Shown: piece after piece, positions 10,216 through 20,569 of the stretch
How the letters are laid out: each line of letters opens with the position of its first letter
Position numbering within the stretch: position 1 is the first letter of the stretch
From: Cervus elaphus
Lineage: Eukaryota > Chordata > Mammalia > Artiodactyla > Cervidae
Assembly (NCBI RefSeq): GCF_910594005.1
Contig: NC_057826.1
Location: 79,589,163 to 79,653,162 of the forward strand
Direction: 5' to 3'
Length of the DNA: 64,000 nt
The notes under the pieces: generated by a model
What the model saw: the letters and a program-made list of their open reading frames with translations, nothing else
Databases searched by the model: none
Told to the model about the DNA's origin: nothing
Program-made: the position numbers and the translations under genes

Positions 10216-12922
10216 GGTGGAGGGAGGGACCCGGAGAGGGGCCTCTCCCTAGAGTCCTAGGCTGGGTGCTTCTCTGCTGGGTTGGAGCTGAAGTGGCGGT
10301 GTTTTCTGTTACGGAGCTGAGATCTCAGCCCCAATGAGTCGGGGGATGAGTCAAGCCTGGACTCTGGCCCCCTCTGCCTGGCCAGCACGCAGGGCAAAGT
10401 CCAAGGTGGGGGAGGGGAGGGGCGTGGTGGTGGAAGGATTGAGGCCCCAAGACGCCAGGCAAAAGCCATGGCGGCTTTGTGTGTGTCTCTGGTGGCAGTG
10501 TGTGATGTGAGAGTAATTGGATGGAATGTAATCTCTGGCGTATTTCTTTATATGGAGGGAATTTCTAGCTGCCAATCTGTGCAAAGCTGCCTTGTGTGAT
10601 TTGCTCTGTATGTGCTGCCACCTACTGAAAAAAAACATGAACTGCAGTTTTAGGAAAAGGGAGGCTGTGCTGAGGACCCGCAGGGCTTGGAGAAAACCGG
10701 ATAGGAGGCCATGTGCGCCCATGGGGTGTGATCCATGGATCCAGGATCATCAGGATCCTGTCTGGGACCCTGGCCTTCCTGCTTTCCTGCTCTTCCTTCT
10801 GTGGTCAAGGGGAAGGGCTGGCTTAACATTTCTCTGACTTCCTTTTCTAGGACTGCCTGCTTGTCACAGTGGATTAGTCACTCACTTTTCCCTCCCACTG
10901 GCCACTTAATTAGCATGAAGGAGTCATGGAGGGGGGCTTCCCAGGTGGCGCTAATGGTAAAGAACCTGCTTGCCAATGCAGGAGACAGATGTGGGTTCAG
11001 TCCCTGGGTCAGGACGATGTCCTGGAGGAGGTCATGGCAACCTACTCCAGTATTCTTGTCTGGAGAATCCCATGGACAGAGGAGCCTGGTGGACTACAGT
11101 CCATGGGGTCGCAAAGAGTCAGACACGGCTGAGCGACAGCACGCACAGTCATGGTTGGGGCAGAGAAAATGCCTCCTTTGATGGACTTTAGCTTTAGGTA
11201 TCCCGTGTCCCATCTCTCACTTCAGCTATGGTTGTGATGAACAGTTGTGTGGAAGCTCAGACTCTCACTGTGAGTGAACACATCACACACACACTGTCCA
11301 GGAGCCTTGTCTGAAAGTGTACAGTGCAGGCTGCGAGTGTGCGTTAGGGCATTAAAGCCTCTAGGACAACCCTCAAACAATGGGGAAGGCGAGCTGGACA
11401 TAATCATCAGCCTTCTGTCCGTCTGGAAGGTATTCTGTGTGCTCAGAGGTTCTTGGAGCCCACTGCAGGAACTCAGTAACGCGCTCTCACTCTCACTGGC
11501 TCCCCTCTTCCCCTTCCCTTGCTCTCACTCTGGCTTCCCGAGCTGACCCCCTAAAGACAGGATTACCTGTATCCACACCCTCGACTCAAGCTCTGCTGGG
11601 AGGGAAACCAAACTGAGACAATACTGGTGTCCTGGCCCAAGGAGCCCCTTTCTAGCTGTTGACAGGCAGAAGCCTTTTTCCTTCTTCCCTCAATTTTATC
11701 CATCTGCCAAATTTCATTTCTAAGTTTTGCCTGGCCTCTCTACCCAGAGAAGGCTTCCTTTCAGTATGTCTCTACACTGCAGCCTCTCCTTTTTCCTCAC
11801 CTTGTATCCTGGTGCAGCCCAGTAGTGTGGCCTCTTCATGGGTGTGTGCCACAACTCTTCACGCAGCCTATAAGCCCATCACACCTCCATGCATCTCCCA
11901 TTCCCCCCGGGAACCTGGCCCCATGCTCTCACTGAAAGCTGTCATTGATAACCCTCTGAGAGCCGTGAGGCTGGAGTGAGTGGGGCAGGGCCCAAGGCAG
12001 GAGGTGAGAGGGGATAGGTAGGAAGCTGAGGAAAAGTGGGGCTTAGCAGGGTCAGGAGTCCGAAAGCAGGCAAAGATACAGCAGTTACGGGAATGAGGAG
12101 TTGGGTTGCCTTCTCTGCGGAGAGCTGGCAAGGGACGTCTGACAGCCTAAGAGCTGCAGGGTGGGAGGGCTGAGAACTGGGGTGGGGTGGGGTGTGTGTG
12201 TTGCAGGGGGGAAATGAGCGCAGAGGTAGGACCCAGGGGCAGGATCAGGCAGTGTCCCTACTCACCCACACACCCAGGGAACCTTACCTGCATCCCCTCA
12301 GCTTATCCTGTTTCCTGGGGAGGCGGGCTCTCACATGCCTGGACGAGTTAGTGATGGGAAGCAGCCCGGTGAGGGAGGGCTCCTGGAAAGGCCCAAGAGG
12401 AGCCTCACCTTGTCCCTCCCTGTTTCTGCCTCACCCTCTGCCAACCTAACAGGGACAGGACAGACTTAGGCAACTTGCCCACTGCCGCTTTGCCTTTGGG
12501 CGTCCCCAGGCCCCTGGAGAGCCCCCAACCCTGCTCCCGCCCCGCTGGGTAAGTAGATCTGCCCACTAGACCTTACTCCCCTCCACTCACTTTTGCCCTG
12601 CGGTGTATACATACAGGGAATGGGGCCGGACCAAGAAGGAGAGGCCAGGTGAGAAGGGTGGAGGTGGAGGCAGGGACAGCTGGGAGTCAGGACTGGGGAG
12701 GTGGCCCGACAGAGAGCAGGGGATACGGGTTCCAAGAGCAGTGTTTGAGCTGGGGCTGGGGTCCTGGGGGGCGGAGAGAGAGGCCGCCAGACAAAACAGA
12801 GGCAGGCTGCAGAGGAGTGAGGGACGCTCAGTCCGTTCTCACTGGCATCAGGCGGAACGTGGGCTTCTGCCCCACCTGAATGCGTCCCACGGCCTTTTCC
12901 AGCCTCCCGTAAGCACAGAAGA
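10216..12922. other. CIDEB-LTB4R2 intergenic / promoter interval
   Basis: This interval holds the 5' flank of CIDEB, one Bov-tA SINE and the upstream region of LTB4R2. Non-coding 5' exons of either gene may lie here, as in other mammals, but I cannot place them. A GT-rich run occurs at about 12180-12204. I see no supported ORF. Confidence 0.6.
10934..11150 (+). repeat. Bov-tA SINE
   Basis: It starts 'gggcttcccaggtggcgcta' and includes 'gtaaagaacctgcttgcc', 'ctggagaatcccatggacag', 'ggactacagtccatggggtc' and 'gcaaagagtcagacacggct'. This is an almost complete ruminant-specific Bov-tA SINE in plus orientation. Confidence 0.92.
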
Positions 12923-13999
12923 ATGTCGGCCTGCTACCGTCCGCCAGGGAACGAGACGCTGCTGAGCTGGAAGACCTCGCGGGCCACGGGGACGGCCTTC
13001 CTGCTGCTGGCGGCGCTGCTGGGGCTGCCCGGCAATGGCTTCGTGGTGTGGAGCCTGGCCGGCTGGCGGTCCGCGCGAGGGCGCCCCCTGGCGGCCACGC
13101 TCGTGCTGCACCTGGCGGTGGCCGACGGCGCGGTGCTGCTGCTCACGCCGCTCTTCGTGGCCTTCCTGACCCGGCAGGCCTGGCCGCTGGGCCAGGCGGG
13201 CTGCAAGGTCGTGTACTACGTGTGCGCGCTCAGCATGTACGCCAGCGTGCTGCTCACCGGCCTGCTCAGCCTGCAGCGCTGCCTCGCCGTCACGCGCCCC
13301 TTCCTGGCACCCCGGCTACGCAGCCCGGTCCTGGCCCGCCGCCTGCTGCTGGCCGTCTGGCTGGCCGCCCTGGTGCTCGCCACCCCGGCGGCCGTCTACC
13401 GTCACCTCGGGGCGGACCGTGTGTGCCAGCTGTGCCACCCGTCGGCCGCCCACGCCGCCGCCCACCTGAGCCTGGAGACTCTGACCGCCTTCGTGCTGCC
13501 CTTCGGGCTGGTGCTCGGTTGCTACGGCGTGACGCTGGCGCGGCTGCGGGGCGTCCGCTGGGGCGCCGGGCGGCGCGTGACGCGGGTGGGCCGGCTGGTG
13601 GGCGCCATCGTGCTGGCCTTCGGCCTGCTCTGGGCCCCCTACCACGCCGTCAACGTGCTGCAGGCGCTCGCCGCGCTGGCTCCGCCCGAAGGGGCCTTCG
13701 CCAGGCTGGGCGGGGCGGGCCAGGCGGCGCGAGCTGGAACCACGGCTCTGGCCTTCTTCAGCTCCAGCGTCAACCCGGTGCTCTACCTCTTCACCGCCGG
13801 GGATCTCCTGCCCCGGGCGGGTCCCCGCTTCCTCTTGCGGCTCTTTGAGGGCTCCGGAGAGGCCCGAGGGGGCGGCCGCTCTAGGGAGGGGACCTTGGAG
13901 CTCCGAGCTACCCCTCGGCTCAAAGTGGTGGGGCAGGGCGGCGGCAATGGAGACCCTGGGGGCGGGGCGCAGAAGGATAGTCGGGGTTGGGACCCTTGA
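12923..13999 (+). CDS. LTB4R2: LTB4R2, low-affinity leukotriene B4 receptor BLT2
   Basis: A single open frame of 358 codons, the usual BLT2 length. It is a class A GPCR with seven hydrophobic segments, the first at about residues 22-47. Visible landmarks are an N-glycosylation site NET (10-12), GN of TM1 (N38), D68 in TM2, C94 of the conserved disulfide, WAPY in TM6 (237-240) and NPVLY in TM7 (284-288). The DRY position reads QRC (118-120), a feature of this receptor. BLT2 binds LTB4 and 12-HHT and couples to Gi. The coding region is very GC-rich, which opens long shadow frames. The start follows the mammalian N terminus MSxCYRPPGNETLLSW. LTB4R lies 3.9 kb downstream in the same direction. 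Confidence 0.97.
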   Translation: MSACYRPPGNETLLSWKTSRATGTAFLLLAALLGLPGNGFVVWSLAGWRSARGRPLAATLVLHLAVADGAVLLLTPLFVAFLTRQAWPLGQAGCKVVYYVCALSMYASVLLTGLLSLQRCLAVTRPFLAPRLRSPVLARRLLLAVWLAALVLATPAAVYRHLGADRVCQLCHPSAAHAAAHLSLETLTAFVLPFGLVLGCYGVTLARLRGVRWGAGRRVTRVGRLVGAIVLAFGLLWAPYHAVNVLQALAALAPPEGAFARLGGAGQAARAGTTALAFFSSSVNPVLYLFTAGDLLPRAGPRFLLRLFEGSGEARGGGRSREGTLELRATPRLKVVGQGGGNGDPGGGAQKDSRGWDP

Positions 14000-14185
14000 C
14001 GTCAGACCCTACCACCTGGCCTGCTCTTCCCTGACCCCTTCCAGTGCCCCCTTGGAGCTCAGGGAACCACTCTGGATGGTTTGGGGATCCTTCTCCTACC
14101 AGCGTTGAGATCTCTCTGGGCAGAATTATTATACATCTGGGGCAGGCCCAGGTTCCTCCCAGGACTGGGAGTGGTGATGGCCCGT

Positions 14186-14191
14186 ATTAAA
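14186..14191 (+). terminator. LTB4R2: LTB4R2 poly(A) signal ATTAAA
   Basis: An ATTAAA hexamer lies 187 bp after the LTB4R2 stop. It is the first plausible poly(A) signal downstream. Confidence 0.55.
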
Positions 14192-17100
14192 GAATATCAT
14201 GTACCTGCAGGCTCGCATGTACCCGGGTGCCAGAGCTGCTAACTTGTTGCCAATAGCTATTGTGAAAGACACTGTGAAATTGTGTGAAATACATTACAGG
14301 ATGGCTTAAGCGTGCTCCCTCCAGTGGGTTATCCTACTTGAGTGAAACTACCCTGTGTCACCTAGCTCACTGCTGGCTGGGTCAGGCCGAGGCTGGGCAA
14401 TGCCAGCCCTCGGTGGCATCTTAACCTGTCCTCCCTAGCCCAGATGGCCTGGCTCCCCCAAGCCCACCCATAGAACCACTCTGGAAATAAATGGAGAAAG
14501 AGGAAGGGAAGGTGTGAGTGCTTGGCAGAGAGATGGTGATAAGATCTATTCTCCGGGTCTGTTAGAGCTAAGTGGGTGGGAAACTGGCTCTGGGAAGGGA
14601 AAGTCAGTCTGTAGGGTTTGAAAGGAAAGTTTTCTTGTCTGTCTTGTGGTTGGCACAGCTGGGGAGGGGCCTTGGAAGTCGGAGACTTACCTTCTCTGAA
14701 TGTAACTCTCCCTGAAAAGGTCACCTGACTCAAAAAAGGCGCTCAGGAGCAGACACTCATTCACCCAGGAGGCTTCTGGGGGTTGGAGTTGAGGGGTATG
14801 AGGAACGGTGTGGATATCTGGAAGACAAAAGGAATTTTTCAGGGAGATGCCACTTCTCCTTTCTCTCTTTTTCCTCTCTGCCAAGTCTTGGCTTCTCCCA
14901 AGACTGCTAACTGTTCCTCACCTCCTCCAATACTTCTCGATTCCCATCTTTTGGAATCTCTCTAGGTCTCAAAATTGTTCTGGATCCTGACACTTTTGAG
15001 TTTGGGAATGTAGGATGGAGTCCTTTTTAGGGGATGTCCATGTGCACACACGTGTGGTCACTAGGATAACCAGCTCATCCCCATTTGTCTAGGACTTTCT
15101 CAGTTTTAGCACTGCAAGTCTCTTGTCCCAGGCCCCTGAGTCTCTAACAAACGTAGATGTTTGATTACTTGAGTGGTCACACTGACCATCACCGTAGGTT
15201 CTGCTTTTTTGACTGTTTACACCACCCAGGCAGAAGTCAAGTTAGAGGAAATCCAATCCTCAGGGTCGGGCCAGGGTCACCAAAACTGGGATTGGAAAGA
15301 GCTCTGGACTTGGCGGGGGAGGTCAGAAAGTATGGTTAGAGTGTCTAGTCTGGGGCAGAGGGAGAAAGACCATAGAGAGAGATGGAGGTGGGGAGCAGCT
15401 TGGAAGAGGAGGCAAAGACAACCTAGTTCCTGTCAGAAGGGGCCTCTGGGTGACCCCAGAGCTCTGAGCCAGAAGCTTCTATCCCCAAACACTGACTTAG
15501 TGGCTTTCTTCCTGTCCTCACGCACCAGAGCAGAGGCTTCCTAACTTCTGTTACACATTTCCTATCCCACACGCCGTCTGTGGCCAGAAGGCTCTTCCTC
15601 AACTCTGCCTCCAGCTCTTACTGCGGTTTCAGCCCATCTCTTTTCATCATATCCTCTAGCTGATAGCTGCTGGGTCAACTCTGATCTGGCTCTTCTCTTT
15701 TTTATTTCTTAAAAAAATTTAATTTACTTATTTTTTGCTGTGCTGGGTCTTCATAGCTGCGCACGGGCTTTCTCAAGTCGTGGTGAGTCGGGGCTACTCT
15801 CTAGTTGTGGTGTGTGAGTTTCTCACTGAGGGGGCTTCTCTCGTGGCTTGAAGGCTCTAGGGCTCAGGTTCAGGAATTGTGGCACACGGGCTTAGTTGCC
15901 CCTTGGCATGTGGAATCTTCCCGGAGCAGGGATTGAACCCCTATCCCCTGTATTGGCAGGCAGATTCTTAACCACAGGGAAGTCCTGCTCTGGCTTTTCT
16001 CAAAGCAGGAAAGCTGGGGCCACTACAAAGGTTAAGGGACCTCAATGACCACCATTACACTCTTACCCATTACCACCGTTACGCATATTTCCCAAGAAGT
16101 GGTGGAGTTGGAAGGGAAGCAGGAAGGCTCATGATTGGATTGAAGATTAGACTTCTTGGTTCTTAGCTTCTGCAGGAGAGTCAAGAAGAGGAGACTGCCC
16201 TCCTTCCAGGGAGGGGGAAGAGTGATCCTTTTGGGGGCTGCTTCGCTTTCCACATTCCTGGTTCCCCCCTCTCTCACGTCTGCTTCTTGTGCTCATCTCT
16301 GCTTTCCCTCTGTGTCTAAGGTGGGACAGAAGTCAGCTGTGGGAAGGTAGGAAAGAGGTAGTGCTGACTTACTTGCCCAGCCCCACATCTTAAGTCCAAA
16401 TTCATGTGGCAGCGTAGCCACATTGGCAGCGCAAGGCAAGTGCTTCAGGAAGGGGAAGAAATTGTCATTCTGTGTGATACTAGAGAGACTATTTGGCTTC
16501 TACGAAAGAAAAGGGAGATGGACCTAGAATGGAACTAGTCCTTTTAAATGAGGGGAGGGATGGAGGGTGCTGGAAGGGGGTCCTCTCCACCAAATCCCAG
16601 TCATGGCTTGAAACCAAGCCAAAGACAGAGTGCTGTCCTCTTTAAGTCATGACATCACCTGACCCAAACCCAGAACCGAGCCCCAGCCCACATTTCCTAT
16701 TAATCTGAAAATCTACATCGTTCACAGAAGATATAAAGATATTCAACATTCTGACCTCTTAGTCTGAGTCCATTTCCCCTCTCTGGCTTCCTTCTCTCCT
16801 TCTCTTGCATGACACAATTCATTATTCTGTTCGATTCTTCAGTCTAGACCTTCATCTGAGGCCACATTTCAGCCTACCCACCCCCTCACTCCTCTTTCCT
16901 CTCTCATTGCCCCTTCCGGGGCTCTTCTCTTCTGGCCCCACCCCTGAGGAGTCCTCCTTCCCACTGGGCTCTTCTGGAACACAAAGACTATTCCACCCCA
17001 CGTAGTGAAGGGAGTGGGTCGGAGTTTCCGCCCCACCCTCAGGAAGGTGCATCTCCCCTCCCCTGCTCTTTGGTACTTCCTCTCTAGCTGACTTAACTGA

Positions 17101-17840
17101 CAGCACCCAGACTCCAGGCCAGGCCCCTGGCACTGGCACAGATCTGGGGATAGGCTACGCCATTCTGCCCTCACCCTGGGATTGGCACCAGCTTCCAACC
17201 AGTGCCCGGCAAAGCCTTAAGTGAGTACCCTAGAGTAGGGGAGGTGGGGGGAGGGAGCAGAGCTGTAAGAGAAAGTCCAAAGGACTTCCAAAGAAAGCTG
17301 ACCAGTGGTAAAGGAACTTGAGAGGACTTGGTCTTGCCTCCTGTCCACGAAATCTTCCCCATCCCTGTTATTCTTGGTGGACCCTCGGCACCTCTGGGGT
17401 GAGTGGGTAGGTGATTGGAAGAGGTCAGTGGCACTTGAGTGGGCTGAGGGTCTGGCCGGGGTGGGGGGGTGGTAGGGGAAAGGAGCTAGCCTTTTGAGAG
17501 GTGCAGCATTGTTAAGGAAAGCCTCCACTTTGGTTCTGGGTTTTAGGGTCTCCTGAGGGACGGTGGCTGACGGGTCTGGAAATACTGCTTCTGCTGTTGC
17601 TATGTATTTTGCAATTGGGTCTATGGGCAGGAAGGGGCTCTGTGGCCCAGTTAGGAAATTAATCTTTCTACTCAGCCAGATCCCCTTAAGACAGGTCAGT
17701 GGGTGATGATGAGGGTAGTATACCCTGGTGAGCAGCATCTGATGGTACTGATCTTGGAGACGGATGAGAGTACCCAGACTAGGTGTGTCCAGAGTGTCAG
17801 GAAACCCTTCCTTCATGTGCGTGTCACCCTCACTCTCCAG
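14192..17840. other. LTB4R2-LTB4R interval, LTB4R 5' region
   Basis: This stretch contains the LTB4R promoter and non-coding first exon(s), which I cannot position. A splice acceptor (CACTCTCCAG) at 17831-17840 opens the LTB4R coding exon. Pyrimidine-rich sequence fills about 16760-16940. Apart from one CHR SINE I see no supported coding region. Confidence 0.55.
15700..15990 (-). repeat. CHR-type SINE
   Basis: The reversed element runs from an A/T-rich tail through 'ttttttgctgtgctgggtct', 'ctctctagttgtggtg' and 'cttagttgccccttggcatg' to 'cttaaccacagggaagtcct', the pattern of CHR SINEs of cetaceans, hippos and ruminants. Confidence 0.85.
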
Positions 17841-17855
17841 GTCCTTGCTATAGCC

Positions 17856-18905
17856 ATGAACACTACATCTCCTGCGGCACCCTCCTCACCAGGTGTCAGT
17901 TTCATCTCTCTGCTGGTCATCATCGTACTGTCAGTGGCGCTGGCTGTAGGGCTTCCTGGCAACAGCTTTGTGGTGTGGAGCATCCTGGCAAAGCTGCCGA
18001 AGCGCTCTGTCACTGCCCTGATGGTGCTGCACTTGGCCCTGGCCGACCTGGCCGTCTTGCTCACTGCCCCCTTTTTCCTCCACTCTGTGGCCCAAGGCAC
18101 CTGGACTTTCGGAACCTCCGGCTGCCGCCTGTTCCACTATGTCTGTGGAGTCAGCATGTATGCCAGCGTCCTGCTTATCACGGCCATGAGTCTGGACCGC
18201 TCGCTGGCGGTGGCCCTGCCCTTTGTGTCCCAGAAGCTGCGCACCAAGGCAGTGGCCTGGCGGGTGCTGGCCGGCATCTGGGTAGTGTCTGTTCTGCTGG
18301 CCACTCCCGTCCTCTTGTACCGCACGGTGTACTTGCGACCGGACAATAGGAGCCTGATCTGCTTCCCGACGTACCCCAGCGAAAGACATCGGGCCTTCCA
18401 TCTGTTCTTCGAGGTGATCACCGGCTTCCTGCTGCCCTTCCTGGTCGTGGTGGCCAGCTACTGCGACATCGGGCGCAGGTTGCGGGCCCGGCGCTTCCGC
18501 CGCAGCCGCCGCACCGGCCGCCTGGTGGCGCTCATCATCCTGGCCTTCGCCGCCTTCTGGCTGCCCTACCACGTGGTGAACCTGGCCGAGGGGTTCCGCG
18601 CCGCAGCGGGCAAGGCCGTGGGTTCCGGACCGGTGGGTAATCGGCTGCTCCTGGCCCGCCACGTGCTCATCACGGTGGCCTTCCTGAGCAGCAGCGTGAA
18701 CCCCGTGCTGTACGCGTGCGCCGGGGGCGGCCTGTTGCGCTCGGCCGGCATGGGCTTCGTCGCCAAGCTGTTGGAGGGCACCGGCTCCGAGGCGTCCAGC
18801 AGCCGTCGCGGGGGCACCCTGGCCCAGACGGTGAGGGGCACCCCCGCCTCTCCTGAGCCTGACCCCGCCGAGAGCCTCACTGCCTCCACCAACCCTCTGG
18901 AGTGA
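17856..18905 (+). CDS. LTB4R: LTB4R, high-affinity leukotriene B4 receptor BLT1
   Basis: A 349-codon open frame. The open frame continues 51 codons upstream, but an acceptor CAG at 17838-17840 lies 15 bp before the ATG at 17856 and the peptide MNTTSPAAPSSPGVSFISLL matches mammalian BLT1, so that ATG is the start. Landmarks are N-glycosylation NTT (2-4), GN in TM1 (N36), LALADLAV in TM2, C90, DRS in place of DRY (114-116), WLPYH in TM6 (235-239) and NPVLY (282-286). The intracellular loop 3 and tail are basic and Ser-rich. BLT1 is a Gi-coupled chemotactic receptor on leukocytes. A 337-codon antisense open frame over it is a composition effect. Confidence 0.97.
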   Translation: MNTTSPAAPSSPGVSFISLLVIIVLSVALAVGLPGNSFVVWSILAKLPKRSVTALMVLHLALADLAVLLTAPFFLHSVAQGTWTFGTSGCRLFHYVCGVSMYASVLLITAMSLDRSLAVALPFVSQKLRTKAVAWRVLAGIWVVSVLLATPVLLYRTVYLRPDNRSLICFPTYPSERHRAFHLFFEVITGFLLPFLVVVASYCDIGRRLRARRFRRSRRTGRLVALIILAFAAFWLPYHVVNLAEGFRAAAGKAVGSGPVGNRLLLARHVLITVAFLSSSVNPVLYACAGGGLLRSAGMGFVAKLLEGTGSEASSSRRGGTLAQTVRGTPASPEPDPAESLTASTNPLE

Positions 18906-19108
18906 AGCGAACTCAACTAGGCCTGCTGGCTGGCCGCAGTGCAAAGACCCTAGCTTGGGGGAATGCCCTCCCCACTGGCCTGACCCAATTTTTGACCATC
19001 CCCCTCCTTCCCCCAGGAAGAGAACGCTGGTGGGAGAGTGGGGCGGAAGCGGGGGAGGGGCACAAGTCAGGGCTGAATGGGAACCGGGTCCCCACCGGCA
19101 GCCTTAGA

Positions 19109-19114
19109 ATTAAA
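19109..19114 (+). terminator. LTB4R: LTB4R poly(A) signal ATTAAA
   Basis: An ATTAAA hexamer lies about 200 bp after the LTB4R stop and is followed by GT-rich sequence near 19145-19155. Confidence 0.6.
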
Positions 19115-19119
19115 ACTGA

Positions 19120-20520
19120 AGTCTGAAACTGGGTCAACTCCGCTCTGTGTGATGTGTTCATCATGGGGGACTGGGGTGCTCCTGATTGCTCCTTCTCAAT
19201 CGCAGAGTGGCACATCCTTTAGTTTCCCATGCTTTTCAGTTTTGGGACACAGAGACAGAGAAATCAGACCTTCCCACCCCGATTCTGAGGAAGGTGATCT
19301 GCAGATCATACTTGGACAACACAGGTCTGCAGACCCCTGAAGGAGCTGGCCAAGGAAGACCACCCAGGTGTGCCCATCACGCCAGACTCCCTGACTCAGC
19401 ACAGGAAGAATATTTAGACCTTCCAGGAGGTGTCTGCCCAGAGGGCTGGGGTGGGGATCTTTGTTAGTGGGACTCCAACCTCCTGCCAGTACTCTGTGTC
19501 CTCTCAATGGGAGATGTCTTAGGGGATTGCCTCTTTTCCCTCTCTCTCTCTGGAGGCAGTCTCACCAGCGAGCCAAGTCATCAGATCTTATTCCCTAGAA
19601 CTCTGCACACCAGCATCCTGCCAGCCCCTAAAATGCTGTGGCGCAGGCTGGAGCTGAAGGCCCTCTGTGATGTGGTCACCCTTAGGAAATGAAGATTCGC
19701 AAAAGCGAGATGGGTCATTTTTTACTTGGGAAGACTGTTGTCTTGGAGAGCCTTGGACTGGCTCTGTTCTGACAGCATTTAAGAAGACGGCAGTGGCAGT
19801 TTACTTTTTGAATCTCTTGCATAAAAAGAGAAAAACAACTAGGAGAAAAGTCAAAAATCCTCGTGTAACATCTGCACATCAAGATACCTCTCATGGACCC
19901 CAAAATGTGAGCAAGGATGAGTCATGGATGCTTCAGGACCTATGTAATATCAGCATCTGGGCAGGAGGCAAAAGGAAGCAAGGGAGAATCTGAGAGACCT
20001 AAGAATTGGAGACCCCCCAACCGTATACATGTCCTTGCTAGAAAGCATGGTGGGTCAGCTTGAGAACAGCAGCTGGAATGGGGAGGGACCTAAAAGACCT
20101 ATCCCTATCCCAGGCCTCCCTCCCATGCTACATAGTAAGCACATAACAGGTGCTTATTTAGTGTTTGTTGCGTGAATAAAGATGAAATGACATTTTACTG
20201 GAGCTTCTTTCCAGTGTTCGTGGGTGGGAAGCAGGAGAGAACAAATCTTTGTTCTGAGTCATGTGGATAAAATTCTTTCTACTTCCAAGGGTCCCCAGTA
20301 CTGGAATCAGGTTGGCAGGCAGGCAGGGAGGCAGAGGCAGTCCTTTTGCTGAGCTTGTGAGAAAAAAATCACTCCTTTTTAACACACTTATGCTCACACT
20401 TGCACACACACATTCAGTTTGGCCTGGGAAGAAGCAGTCCTACTGAGCGGTGAGGAGAAGATGCTCCTCAGCTAAACTAGCAGCCTCTGACATCAATTCT
20501 AGCCCAGACACACCAGAGTC
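19120..20520. other. LTB4R-ADCY4 interval
   Basis: The two genes converge here. I see no supported coding region. A MIR-like tail ('aacaggtgcttatttagtg' with 'gtgaataaa') lies at about 20135-20180. The remainder is unremarkable unique sequence. Confidence 0.55.
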
Positions 20521-20522
20521 TC

Positions 20523-20528
20523 TTTACT
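20523..20528 (-). terminator. ADCY4: ADCY4 poly(A) signal AGTAAA
   Basis: Read on the minus strand the hexamer is AGTAAA, a known variant signal, about 40 bp after the ADCY4 stop. I see no AATAAA nearby, so the 3'UTR appears very short. Confidence 0.5.
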
Positions 20529-20569
20529 GAGGATCTTACAGATGAGATGGAGAGGACGGGGTTGGGCTC

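Noticed and set aside
13048..13848. 266-codon alternative-frame ORF in LTB4R2
   Set aside because: Arg/Ala/Gly/Pro-rich frame typical of a shadow of a GC-rich gene.
17703..17855. 51-codon upstream extension of the LTB4R frame
   Set aside because: It lies before a good splice acceptor at 17831-17840 and has no counterpart in BLT1. The ATG at 17856 matches the family N terminus.
17931..18944. 337-codon antisense open frame over LTB4R
   Set aside because: Low-complexity peptide rich in Gln, Gly and Ala, arising from GC-rich codon use on the opposite strand. No domain is seen.
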